Origin: Algoriphagus sp. A40
GTDB taxonomy: Bacteria > Bacteroidota > Bacteroidia > Cytophagales > Cyclobacteriaceae
Reading direction: 5' to 3'
Assembly: GCF_002002735.1 (NCBI RefSeq)
Contig: NZ_MUNY01000072.1
Coordinates: 1-64,000, forward strand
DNA: 64,000 nucleotides
Shown here piece after piece: positions 53,701-61,097 of the stretch. A program made the translations under genes and the position numbers. Each line of letters opens with the position of its first letter. Within the stretch, counting starts at the first letter, position 1. The notes under the pieces are model-generated. The model searched no databases. It saw nothing but the letters and a program-made list of their open reading frames with translations, and had not been told where the DNA came from.

Positions 53701-56057
53701 CACCCACTACCGAGGATCCATTATTTATGCAAATGCGGGAAGCATTTGAGGCAGGTAAAAGTTTTCACGTCGTGGAAATGGGTGGAGATGATCTTGTCAT
53801 GCATTATCAATACATGCGAACACTTCCGGTAGTAGGTGAAATTCTGGATTCTATCATCCATGCGGGCCATCCTCTTCCTACTTTCCAAATTATGCACTAT
53901 GCGTATTTTACACATGGACTACTCCTCTTCATTACCTATGAGCCTGTTCCCGAAGCCCATGATATTTTTAGACGTTTCGCCAAAGTTTTTGACCAAACCT
54001 ACACCCGGTTTCTGGATCTGAAAAACGCAGAAGCACAGGCACGCGAGGCTCAAATCGCAAATGCTTTGGAAAAAGTACGTTCCCGTTCTCTGGCCATGCA
54101 AAGTCCGGATGAACTTATAGAAGTTGCCCAACTGCTCCGGGAAGAAATGGGAGCTTTGGGAGTGGAAGAACTGGAAACCAGCTCGATTTACATCCACGAT
54201 GAAAGCAGCGGATTGACAGCATGTTGGTTTACCATCAAAAACACTGATGATCCGGGTAAGGCGGTCACTGATCAGATGACCATCTACCTGCAGGATACCT
54301 GGGTGGGCCGGCAAATGCTTCAATTTTACCGATCCGAATCAAAACAGATTTCCATTCTGATGCAGGGAGAAAACCGCATCGAATGGATTCGCTACTGTGA
54401 GGGTAAAACAAAATTGTTCGGAACCAGCAATTTCTATGGGGATACCATTCCCGAGCGTACCTATCACCTGTACAAATTTTCAAACGGGTATATCGGAGCA
54501 GCTGCACCTGGAGAGATTTCCCAAGAAAGCTGGGATTTGCTAAGAAGAGCCACCGCTGTTTTTTCCTTCGCATACACCCGTTTTCAGGACCTGCATAAAG
54601 CCCAATTACAGGCAAGGGAAGCACAGATTGAAGCCGCATTGGAAAAAGTACGAAGCCGTACCATGGCCATGCAAAAGTCGGAGGAACTGGCTGACGCCGC
54701 CTATGTGCTTTTTGAACAGTTGAATATTCTGGGTGTCACCCACGAACGGATCAACATCGGCATCGTCGACGAGGAAAATAACTGTATCGACTTTTGGGTA
54801 ACCGAGCAGGGAGGACAAAAATTACAAACCAAATTCTCCGGAAGAATCTCAGAACCCACCACCCTGTCCAAATCCTATGAAGCGTGGAAAAAGGGGGCAA
54901 AATCCTTGGTCGTGGATTTACAGGGTGAAGAACTGCAGAACTGGCTAAAGTATATGGAGGAAGAAATCAAAATTCCTTTCAACAAAGCCTATCTCCATAC
55001 CAGGAGGGTTCAGACAGCCGGATTTTTTTCAAAAGGCATGTTGGTGGTCACAAGTCCGGAACCCCTGCAAAACGAGGCGCTTTATCTTCTGGAAAAGTTT
55101 GCCAATGTATTTGACCTGACTTACACCCGTTTCAATGATTTGTTGCTGGCAGAAGCCCAGGCCATTCGGGCAAAGGAAAACTTGATAGCCATTCAGGCTG
55201 CCAAATCCAGGGCAGAGGAAGCCCTGACCGAACTCAAAGCCACCCAAACCCAGCTCGTCCAGCAGGAAAAACTCGCCTCCCTCGGTCAGCTCACCGCCGG
55301 CATCGCCCACGAGATCAAGAACCCGTTGAATTTTGTGAATAATTTCTCGGAAGTCTCAATGGAGATGATGGGGGAGATAAAAGAGGAAAGAGCCAAGAGC
55401 CAAGAGGCAAGAGACGAGACCCTAGTGGATGAGATCCTGGATGATATCCGAGCCAACCTGGAGAAAATCTACGAGCACGGCACCCGCGCCAACAGCATTG
55501 TCTCTTCCATGCTACAGCACTCACGAGGTGGCTCCGGCAAGATGGAACCCACAGACCTCAATGGTCTGATCAAAGAATATGTCAACCTGAGTTTCCACGG
55601 AATGCGGGCAAGCAAAAATCCGATCGATGTGGATATCGTCTTGGATCTGGATCAGGAAATAAAGGAAGTGTCCCTGATCAAAGAAGACTTTACCCGGGTA
55701 ATCATCAACCTGTGCAATAATGCTTTTGATGCGATGCGGACTAAAACCCTCCAAGGGTTCGAAACCCTTGGAGGGATGGACGTTTACCACCCCAAACTCA
55801 CCATCTGCACCAGATTGGAAAAAGACCAAATCCTTATCGAAGTAGAAGACAACGGCCCCGGAATCCCCGACGAGATCAAAGACAAAATCCTGCAGCCTTT
55901 CTTCACCACAAAAAAAGGAACTGAGGGAACGGGTCTCGGACTCAGTATTACCCATGACATCATCAAAGCCCATGGCGGAGAGATTAGTGTGAATACCAGG
56001 ATAGTTGATGGAACAGTTTTTACTATTATATTGAGTATTAAAATGATCCCTCAATAA
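50712..56057 (+). CDS. Giant histidine kinase with NTF2-like domain and seven GAF-like modules (kinase 3)
   Basis: 1781 residues from the ATG at 50712; a TTG 10 codons upstream is less likely. N-terminal SnoaL/NTF2-like domain (about 1-140: A-L-E-V-Y-Q-R-Y-W-D-S-Y-T-K-G-D) is followed by a coiled coil. Seven modules start near 171, 352, 539, 727, 922, 1108 and 1301, with the same linkers as kinase 2. HisKA His1533 is in A-H-E-I-K-N-P-L-N-F and the HATPase domain is complete. A 7-base tandem repeat encodes A-K-S-Q-E-A-R-D-E (55391-55418), and a palindrome insertion lies at 55747-55775. Cytoplasmic; kinase 4 begins 2 bases later. Confidence 0.9.
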   Translation: MKINQQVKAQALEVYQRYWDSYTKGDLKTFASTLDDQFEMIGTSETEVAHSKADGIDFYRAQMNEIVGKAEMRNRQIDVIPIDHLVLINEQCDIYVLLDSDWNFYSKIRISTLVRDTKDGWKVAQQHGSLPDIRVQEGETIALEKISKENLELRDAVKRRTVELEHKNRELAIEAALEKVRAVAMGMKKPEDMLDVCRVISDQLQQFGVDHIRNVQIAIIDENIGQYLCYQYFTPYDNTTIEKTEYLKSPVEQGMVRQMLASRDGYFIGKLDGKILEEFRIHRKEENHFPDPLLDEAKELDYCFLSIGEGGLGLTLYQPIAEEILTLFKRFHQVFSLAYQRFRDIQKAEAQAREAEIELALERVRARTMAMHHTEELKEVIQVVFDQFVRLSINVEHAGFILDYKEREDMHIWLADQQQGVPTEITIPYFDSPHWNSFLEAKAKQAPFFANLLPFEVKNKFYKDLFEWIPDLTEEAQKAILDKSALAISTVLLDNVGLYIEHYSETPFATEENSILMRFGKVFQQTYTRFLDLQKAEAQTREAQIETSLEKIRAASLAMKDSAELGGIIYKLYRELTKLDAKLDRAFIMIINPENRGMTWWMAGHEGLLAENGFFVQMNQHASHLWYLDCCKERRKKWQYLLEGKEKRDMDRFVLGETELSRLPEFIKNDMASVKKIHLSGSSDQFGSLVTGSFEPLPDEQQDIISRFSIAFNQAYIRFLDLQKAEAQAREKEIELAVERVRSKAMAMHKTSEVMGVVITLRNEIDNLRILGISATSLYLKQENGNVRILDLTSYAETEKGSGFTLDFEYPLDETTTAWNRIIWTYDEPYFVVEASLDDWKQSIEWFGKVFSKDYAEDLEGFVERLPARQTWHAFVKMSHGLLALDFTLPPPSETEVVLKKMGLAIDLTYKRFLDLQKAEAQAREARIETALEKVRSRTMGMQSSEELPIAANLLFKEIKAFGMPAWSAGYCTWEENKKAITLWMSSEGVMQPPFIAPTTEDPLFMQMREAFEAGKSFHVVEMGGDDLVMHYQYMRTLPVVGEILDSIIHAGHPLPTFQIMHYAYFTHGLLLFITYEPVPEAHDIFRRFAKVFDQTYTRFLDLKNAEAQAREAQIANALEKVRSRSLAMQSPDELIEVAQLLREEMGALGVEELETSSIYIHDESSGLTACWFTIKNTDDPGKAVTDQMTIYLQDTWVGRQMLQFYRSESKQISILMQGENRIEWIRYCEGKTKLFGTSNFYGDTIPERTYHLYKFSNGYIGAAAPGEISQESWDLLRRATAVFSFAYTRFQDLHKAQLQAREAQIEAALEKVRSRTMAMQKSEELADAAYVLFEQLNILGVTHERINIGIVDEENNCIDFWVTEQGGQKLQTKFSGRISEPTTLSKSYEAWKKGAKSLVVDLQGEELQNWLKYMEEEIKIPFNKAYLHTRRVQTAGFFSKGMLVVTSPEPLQNEALYLLEKFANVFDLTYTRFNDLLLAEAQAIRAKENLIAIQAAKSRAEEALTELKATQTQLVQQEKLASLGQLTAGIAHEIKNPLNFVNNFSEVSMEMMGEIKEERAKSQEARDETLVDEILDDIRANLEKIYEHGTRANSIVSSMLQHSRGGSGKMEPTDLNGLIKEYVNLSFHGMRASKNPIDVDIVLDLDQEIKEVSLIKEDFTRVIINLCNNAFDAMRTKTLQGFETLGGMDVYHPKLTICTRLEKDQILIEVEDNGPGIPDEIKDKILQPFFTTKKGTEGTGLGLSITHDIIKAHGGEISVNTRIVDGTVFTIILSIKMIPQ
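55391..55418 (+). repeat. Heptanucleotide tandem repeat inside kinase 3
   Basis: AGCCAAG-AGCCAAG-AGGCAAG-AGACGAG: four 7-base units, the first two identical. It codes A-K-S-Q-E-A-R-D-E just after the H-box. Seven is not a multiple of three, so gain or loss of one unit would shift the frame. Confidence 0.7.
55747..55775. repeat. Palindromic insert inside the HATPase domain of kinase 3
   Basis: Arms CCCTCCAAGGGTT (55747-55759) and AACCCTTGGAGGG (55763-55775) pair fully around a 3-base loop. It is in frame and codes L-Q-G-F-E-T-L-G-G, placed after the N-box (N-A-F-D-A-M-R) where kinases 1 and 2 have no such peptide. Confidence 0.75.
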
Positions 56058-56059
56058 TT

Positions 56060-59000
56060 ATGGTGCAATGGACCGGTAAATTCTTTAGGCTTACCCTCTA
56101 CTTGGTATTTTTCATCGGGATTTATTCATGTCAACAGAAGGCAGATGTTGCCTTTCCGGAAAACCCTTCCGGATACGAAGTCCCAAAAACAGTTCCTTTT
56201 TCACTTCCGGAACCAGAACCTGTCACCTGGAAAATTTTTCCTCAAGACAGTGTTCCCAAGGGAGTCAAAGTCAACTTGAATCTGGAAAGTCTGCCTTACA
56301 AATCATTTTCTGCAAATGAATTCAGACCGATAAAAGCTCCCGCCAAAACTACCTCATTCGACTGGGATAAGCTCAAATCGATTCCTTTCGACTTGGATAC
56401 CATTCCCTCCCAGCCTATTCCTGTGAGAAAATTTTTGTTGCCCGCACCTACCGTCACGGCAGCTTCAGTTCCATCGGTTTGGCAGGGAGGTACCTCAGCA
56501 ATGATCCGCTTGGGACAGACTGAAGGATTGCTTGGCAACAAGGTTTACGCCATGGTCACCGATCCTTATGGAAGCATGTGGATCACCACTGACAGAGGCT
56601 TGACCAAATACGATGGCTCGGAGTTCCAGACCTACAATTTCTTTGGAAGGTCAGAAACAGGAGCAATTGAAATCCTACCCAAATTACTTTTTGACCCCGA
56701 TGGAAGGTTAATTATTTCAGGCTTGGTAACAGGAGTCTATCGTCTCGATATCACCTTAGGATTGGTGGAGCATTTTCAGACCGGCAAAGGATTCATCCGG
56801 ATGGATTACGATGCACAGGGGAAACTTTGGGGCGTAAACGGAGGACTTTACTTTTTGGATTTGGAAGAAAAGCGCATTTCCCAGCTGGAAATGAAAATCA
56901 ATGACATCCCCATTACTGCCCTATTCGGGGTGAAAAATGACAACGAAGGGAATCTATGGATTGGTATGGGTCAAGGAATCGGAATCATGGATCCCTTTCA
57001 AAAATCCATCCACTTGATGGGAGATTCTATTGGACTAAATGTTCGAACGGCCTATGAATTCAAAGAAGATCTCAAAGGCAATATGTGGGTCTCGGCATTT
57101 TCCAACGGGGCCGTTTCAGTAAATCTGGAAAATCAAACTTTTCAGCAGCTTGGCCCGGAGCAAGGATACTTTGGGCGTACCGCAAATGTGCTACAAGATG
57201 TAAATAAACGTCTTTGGCTTATTTCGGAGGACACAGTCAGAATTTTTGATCAGGAAAAGGGCTTAATGAAAAAGCTGGTCACCCGTGCAGTTACCAGGGA
57301 CAACAACTTTCCTTCCTCCTCACTTGTCGGCAAAGACGGAACCATTTGGATAGGAACCGATAAAGTAGGTATTCTTCTTGCCAATCCGAATGGACTACTT
57401 TCAGAATACTTCACGGTAGAAAATGGTATCGAAAGCAATGATGTCTGGGGAATCAATGAAGATTCAAAAGGTAGAATTTGGCTGGGAAATTATCGAGGAC
57501 TCAATATCTATGATTCGGAAAAGGAACGGCTTTATCTATTTCAATTTCCCGGAGGGCAACTGGTCAATGATTTCCGGCAAATCAATAAAATCGGTGACGA
57601 TGTGTTTTTTGTAGGAATGGCAAGAGGTTTCTCCATCATTGATCTCAAATCAAACACAGCGACGATTTATGAAACGCGAAATACGACCGGAATAGCAACC
57701 ATATTTATCGCTGAGCAAACTCCTGATGGAAAGCTTTGGATGGGTTCAGGTTCCGGGTTGCTTCTTTTTGACCCAAAAGAAAACAGCTTCAAACGACTGG
57801 GAAAATCAAACGGCCTTTCTTCAGACATGGCATTTGTCGTAAAGAAGGACCGCAACGGACAAATCTGGGTTTGTACAGATACAGGAGTCCATTTGTTTGA
57901 TTCCAGTGGGAATTCTCAGCGGAAATTGAACAAAGAAACTGGATTGATGACAGATTACAATTCCATGCTTTTTGAAACTTCCAAAGGCGAAATCATCATC
58001 GGCGGAGATATGGGATTTTCAATTTTGGAACCCAATGAAAAGACCATTACCCATGTTTCGGCCAAATCGGGGATCAGTCCCCCTTCGCTCTATGATATGA
58101 ACGAAAGTAAAGGCAGAATTCACGTGGGTTCCGAAAACGGAATCATAGTCGTAACGCGCCCGGATGAAAACTCCCCAAATCAATTATGGCGTTTTTCGAA
58201 TTACGGAAAGTCCTCCGGCCTCCCCTACAACGATCACAACCAGTCGACCTCATTTGTAAGTACTACAGGCCAAGTTTGGTGGGGCGCCGCACCGATTCTG
58301 GTGGTCAATCATCAGGATCCTTTGATAGACAGCCTTGCTCCCAAGGTGCATATCAAAGGCATGAATATTATGGATCAAAATCCCGTTTTTCTTAAGCCGG
58401 ACTATTTCAAATCACGGCTTCTGGAAGGAGATACCCTTTGGACAAGTGATTTGTCGGAGAGCTGGACCAAAGAAACCCTACCTAATGACAGCAGCTACCT
58501 GGCGCAAAACAAGATCCAGTGGGACAGTATCAGCCCAGGATTCCGATTGCCGATCGGTCTGAAACTTCCCTACAATCAAAACTCATTCAATTTCTCCTTT
58601 GTAAACCAAACCGCACAAGGCAGGGATAATATTGCTTATCGCTACATCCTCGTGGGAGAGGACGAGGAATGGTCACCTGTCAGTCCAAGACCTTCCTCTA
58701 GAATTTATTACAATCTGCTGCCGGGAGAGTATTCATTCAAAGTCGCCACCCGTGGATTCAATGGGGTCTGGAGCGAGCCGGCATCTTTTGACTTTGTTAT
58801 TTTGCCTCCTTGGTGGCAAACCTGGTGGGCATATCTCTTATTCGCCTCAATTTTCGGCGGAGTCACTTATGCCATTGTCTATGTGAGATCGCAGTACCTG
58901 AAAAAGGAAAATCGCATTTTGGAGGAAAAAGTCAGTCACCGTACCGAACAGCTGAAAAAATCCATCGACGAATTGAAGTCTACCCAGTCTCAATTGATCC

Positions 59001-59839
59001 ATTCAGAGAAAATGGCATCACTCGGGGAACTCACCGCAGGAATCGCCCATGAGATTCAGAACCCGCTGAATTTTGTAAACAACTTCGCAGAAGTGAGTGG
59101 CGAACTCATCGATGAAATGAAAGAAGAGCTGGAGAACGGAAATATGGAAGCTGTGATGGAGATATCAGATGACCTCAAAGAAAATCTCAATAAGATCAAC
59201 CACCACGGAAAACGGGCCGATTCCATCGTAAAAGGGATGCTGGAGCATAGTCGGGGAAGTACCAGTGAGAAAAAACCGACCAACATCAATGCTCTTGCAG
59301 ATGAATTTTTGCGCCTAAGCTATCATGGCTTAAGGGCCAAAGACAAAAGTTTCACCGCTGACTTCGAGACCGAATTAGACCCAAATCTGCCTCTAGTAAA
59401 TGTGGTAGCTCAGGATGTGGGCAGAGTCATTTTGAATCTGATAAATAACGCCTTTTATGCCTGTGCAGAGCGGAGTCGAAGTACCGGTGCAGAGCGGAGC
59501 CGTATTGCCAGCACCCAAAAAGTAACAGAATATGCGCATTCTGAAAACGGGTCTTCTTCTTATAGACCAAAAGTGACTGTCTTATCCCGCCTTGTCAACT
59601 TAAATGGAGATATCGGGGGAGTGGAGATTTGCATCAAAGACAATGGCGGCGGAATCCCAAAGTCAATCAAAGACAAAATCTTCCAGCCTTTCTTCACGAC
59701 CAAGCCCTCGGGAAGCGGTACCGGTCTGGGACTAAGTCTTAGCTATGACATCGTCAAGTCGCATGGGGGCGATCTTCGGGTCAAAAGCATTGAAGGCGAA
59801 GGAACAGAAATGATCATCTTTTTGCCCATCTATGGCTAA
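56060..59839 (+). CDS. Two-component-propeller histidine kinase, lipoprotein type (kinase 4)
   Basis: 1259 residues, starting 2 bases after the kinase 3 stop, so the two are co-transcribed. Lipobox G-I-Y-S-C24. A Pro-rich linker precedes 14 propeller blades (for example M-W-I-T-T-D-R-G-L-T-K-Y-D-G, L-W-I-G-M-G-Q-G-I-G-I-M-D), more diverged than in kinase 1. Then a Y_Y_Y-like domain, a transmembrane segment (about 919-940), a coiled coil, HisKA with His997 in A-H-E-I-Q-N-P-L-N-F, and HATPase. A peptide C-A-E-R-S-R-S-T-G-A-E-R-S-R is inserted after the N-box. It needs a response regulator encoded elsewhere. Confidence 0.9.
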   Translation: MVQWTGKFFRLTLYLVFFIGIYSCQQKADVAFPENPSGYEVPKTVPFSLPEPEPVTWKIFPQDSVPKGVKVNLNLESLPYKSFSANEFRPIKAPAKTTSFDWDKLKSIPFDLDTIPSQPIPVRKFLLPAPTVTAASVPSVWQGGTSAMIRLGQTEGLLGNKVYAMVTDPYGSMWITTDRGLTKYDGSEFQTYNFFGRSETGAIEILPKLLFDPDGRLIISGLVTGVYRLDITLGLVEHFQTGKGFIRMDYDAQGKLWGVNGGLYFLDLEEKRISQLEMKINDIPITALFGVKNDNEGNLWIGMGQGIGIMDPFQKSIHLMGDSIGLNVRTAYEFKEDLKGNMWVSAFSNGAVSVNLENQTFQQLGPEQGYFGRTANVLQDVNKRLWLISEDTVRIFDQEKGLMKKLVTRAVTRDNNFPSSSLVGKDGTIWIGTDKVGILLANPNGLLSEYFTVENGIESNDVWGINEDSKGRIWLGNYRGLNIYDSEKERLYLFQFPGGQLVNDFRQINKIGDDVFFVGMARGFSIIDLKSNTATIYETRNTTGIATIFIAEQTPDGKLWMGSGSGLLLFDPKENSFKRLGKSNGLSSDMAFVVKKDRNGQIWVCTDTGVHLFDSSGNSQRKLNKETGLMTDYNSMLFETSKGEIIIGGDMGFSILEPNEKTITHVSAKSGISPPSLYDMNESKGRIHVGSENGIIVVTRPDENSPNQLWRFSNYGKSSGLPYNDHNQSTSFVSTTGQVWWGAAPILVVNHQDPLIDSLAPKVHIKGMNIMDQNPVFLKPDYFKSRLLEGDTLWTSDLSESWTKETLPNDSSYLAQNKIQWDSISPGFRLPIGLKLPYNQNSFNFSFVNQTAQGRDNIAYRYILVGEDEEWSPVSPRPSSRIYYNLLPGEYSFKVATRGFNGVWSEPASFDFVILPPWWQTWWAYLLFASIFGGVTYAIVYVRSQYLKKENRILEEKVSHRTEQLKKSIDELKSTQSQLIHSEKMASLGELTAGIAHEIQNPLNFVNNFAEVSGELIDEMKEELENGNMEAVMEISDDLKENLNKINHHGKRADSIVKGMLEHSRGSTSEKKPTNINALADEFLRLSYHGLRAKDKSFTADFETELDPNLPLVNVVAQDVGRVILNLINNAFYACAERSRSTGAERSRIASTQKVTEYAHSENGSSSYRPKVTVLSRLVNLNGDIGGVEICIKDNGGGIPKSIKDKIFQPFFTTKPSGSGTGLGLSLSYDIVKSHGGDLRVKSIEGEGTEMIIFLPIYG
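59464..59502 (+). repeat. Direct repeat encoding AERSR in kinase 4
   Basis: TGCAGAGCGGAGTCG (59464-59478) and TGCAGAGCGGAGCCG (59488-59502) are 15-base direct repeats with one difference, giving A-E-R-S-R twice. It sits in the same N-box-to-G1 position as the palindrome insert of kinase 3. Similar AERSR-type repeats are frequent in Bacteroidota coding sequences. Confidence 0.7.
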
Positions 59840-59900
59840 AATCCACAGAATTCTGGACTGAAATAGCAGGAGCCAAAAAGTTTTAGAAGCTTTTGGATAG

Positions 59901-59932
59901 TTGGTCAAATGAAAAAAGTGGTCTTTGACCAA
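59901..59932. repeat. Hairpin after kinase 4
   Basis: Arms TTGGTCAAA (59901-59909) and TTTGACCAA (59924-59932) pair fully with a 14-base loop and no T-run. It lies between convergent kinase 4 and korB and may be a weak transcription stop or a regulator site. Confidence 0.45.
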
Positions 59933-60044
59933 TTCCCTGAAACCACCCAATCCGGGAGTTTCTAAACCATTGCCACAGGAAATGAAATTCTCTTGCCTGG
60001 GTGTTAGATTCTATATAAAAATCACCGGCTAGTTCCTTCTTTTC

Positions 60045-61097
60045 CTATCTAAAACTCTCATTGATCTGGCCTAGTACTTTATTCCCGGGACACAATTCGC
60101 CCTCTTTCAGTCTATTTAGTGGAGTAGATGTGATTTTGAGGGTTCCATGCAAATCCTTCCATTCTGTATTGACATAGAGCAATCCGGTCAAAATCTCCTC
60201 TTTTGCTCTTGCTTTTTGCAAAGCATTTGCTGCAGAAATCCTATCCTCGGGATTCCAGTCCAAATCCAGCTTATTCAACTGGATTTCCGAACCGTCATGC
60301 ATTTCCACTTGGGCGGATTTTCCTGCCTTGTACTGGACATTGATTTCATTCTTGTCTGGAACCAAATCTCTGGCCGAAGTGGCCTCAATATGCTCTCTGA
60401 CATAGTCATAGGATTTGGTTGATCCGGGATTATTGTTGAAAGTGACACAGGGTGAAATCACGTTCAAGAATGCGAAGCCCGGATGTCTGATTGCGGCTTT
60501 GAGCAAAGGAATCAGCTGCTGCTTGTCTCCGCTGAAGCTTTGAGCAACAAAAGTAGCACCCAACTCAATCGCCATGCTGGCCAAGTCTATTGCCTGAAAA
60601 GGATTAATGTTTCCGGATTTGTTTTTGGATCCCTGGTCTGCAGTAGCCGAGTCCTGTCCCTTAGTCAGGCCATAGCATCCGTTGTTCATCACCACATAGA
60701 CCATGTTTAGATTTCTCCGAATCACATGAACAAACTGTCCCATACCGATGGAGGCTGAATCTCCGTCACCCGATACTCCAAAATAGACCAGATCCTTGTT
60801 TGCCATATTGGCACCGGTGGCTACCGAAGGCATCCGACCATGCACCGAATTAAATCCATGGGAATTTCCCAAAAAATAGGTGGGTGTCTTAGAAGAGCAT
60901 CCTATCCCGGAAATCTTGGCCACCAAATGAGGCTCAATGGACAATTCGAAACAGGCCCTCACGATGGCCGCACTGATGCTGTCATGACCACAGCCGGCGC
61001 AAAGTGTAGATAAGCTCCCTTCGTATTCCTTCAGCGTATATCCCAATTTATTCTTGGGAAGCTTGGGATGACTAAACTGCGGTTTCAGATAACTCAT
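60045..61097 (-). CDS. korB: 2-oxoacid:ferredoxin oxidoreductase, beta subunit
   Basis: Protein of 350 residues with the thiamine-pyrophosphate domain: C-A-G-C-G-H-D-S-I-S, G-I-G-C-S-S-K-T-P-T and G-D-G-D-S-A-S-I-G with downstream N-N-G-C-Y-G-L-T-K-G-Q. Cysteines C35/C38 region and a further Cys bind the 4Fe-4S cluster. With the alpha subunit it oxidises a 2-oxoacid (2-oxoglutarate is the usual KorAB substrate) to acyl-CoA and reduced ferredoxin. Overlaps the korA stop by 26 bases. Confidence 0.92.
   Translation of the reverse strand: MSYLKPQFSHPKLPKNKLGYTLKEYEGSLSTLCAGCGHDSISAAIVRACFELSIEPHLVAKISGIGCSSKTPTYFLGNSHGFNSVHGRMPSVATGANMANKDLVYFGVSGDGDSASIGMGQFVHVIRRNLNMVYVVMNNGCYGLTKGQDSATADQGSKNKSGNINPFQAIDLASMAIELGATFVAQSFSGDKQQLIPLLKAAIRHPGFAFLNVISPCVTFNNNPGSTKSYDYVREHIEATSARDLVPDKNEINVQYKAGKSAQVEMHDGSEIQLNKLDLDWNPEDRISAANALQKARAKEEILTGLLYVNTEWKDLHGTLKITSTPLNRLKEGELCPGNKVLGQINESFR

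Noticed and set aside
43415..55160. CRISPR or DNA-level tandem array
   Set aside because: The regular repeats are protein modules of about 560 bases with diverged sequence, not short identical repeats with spacers.
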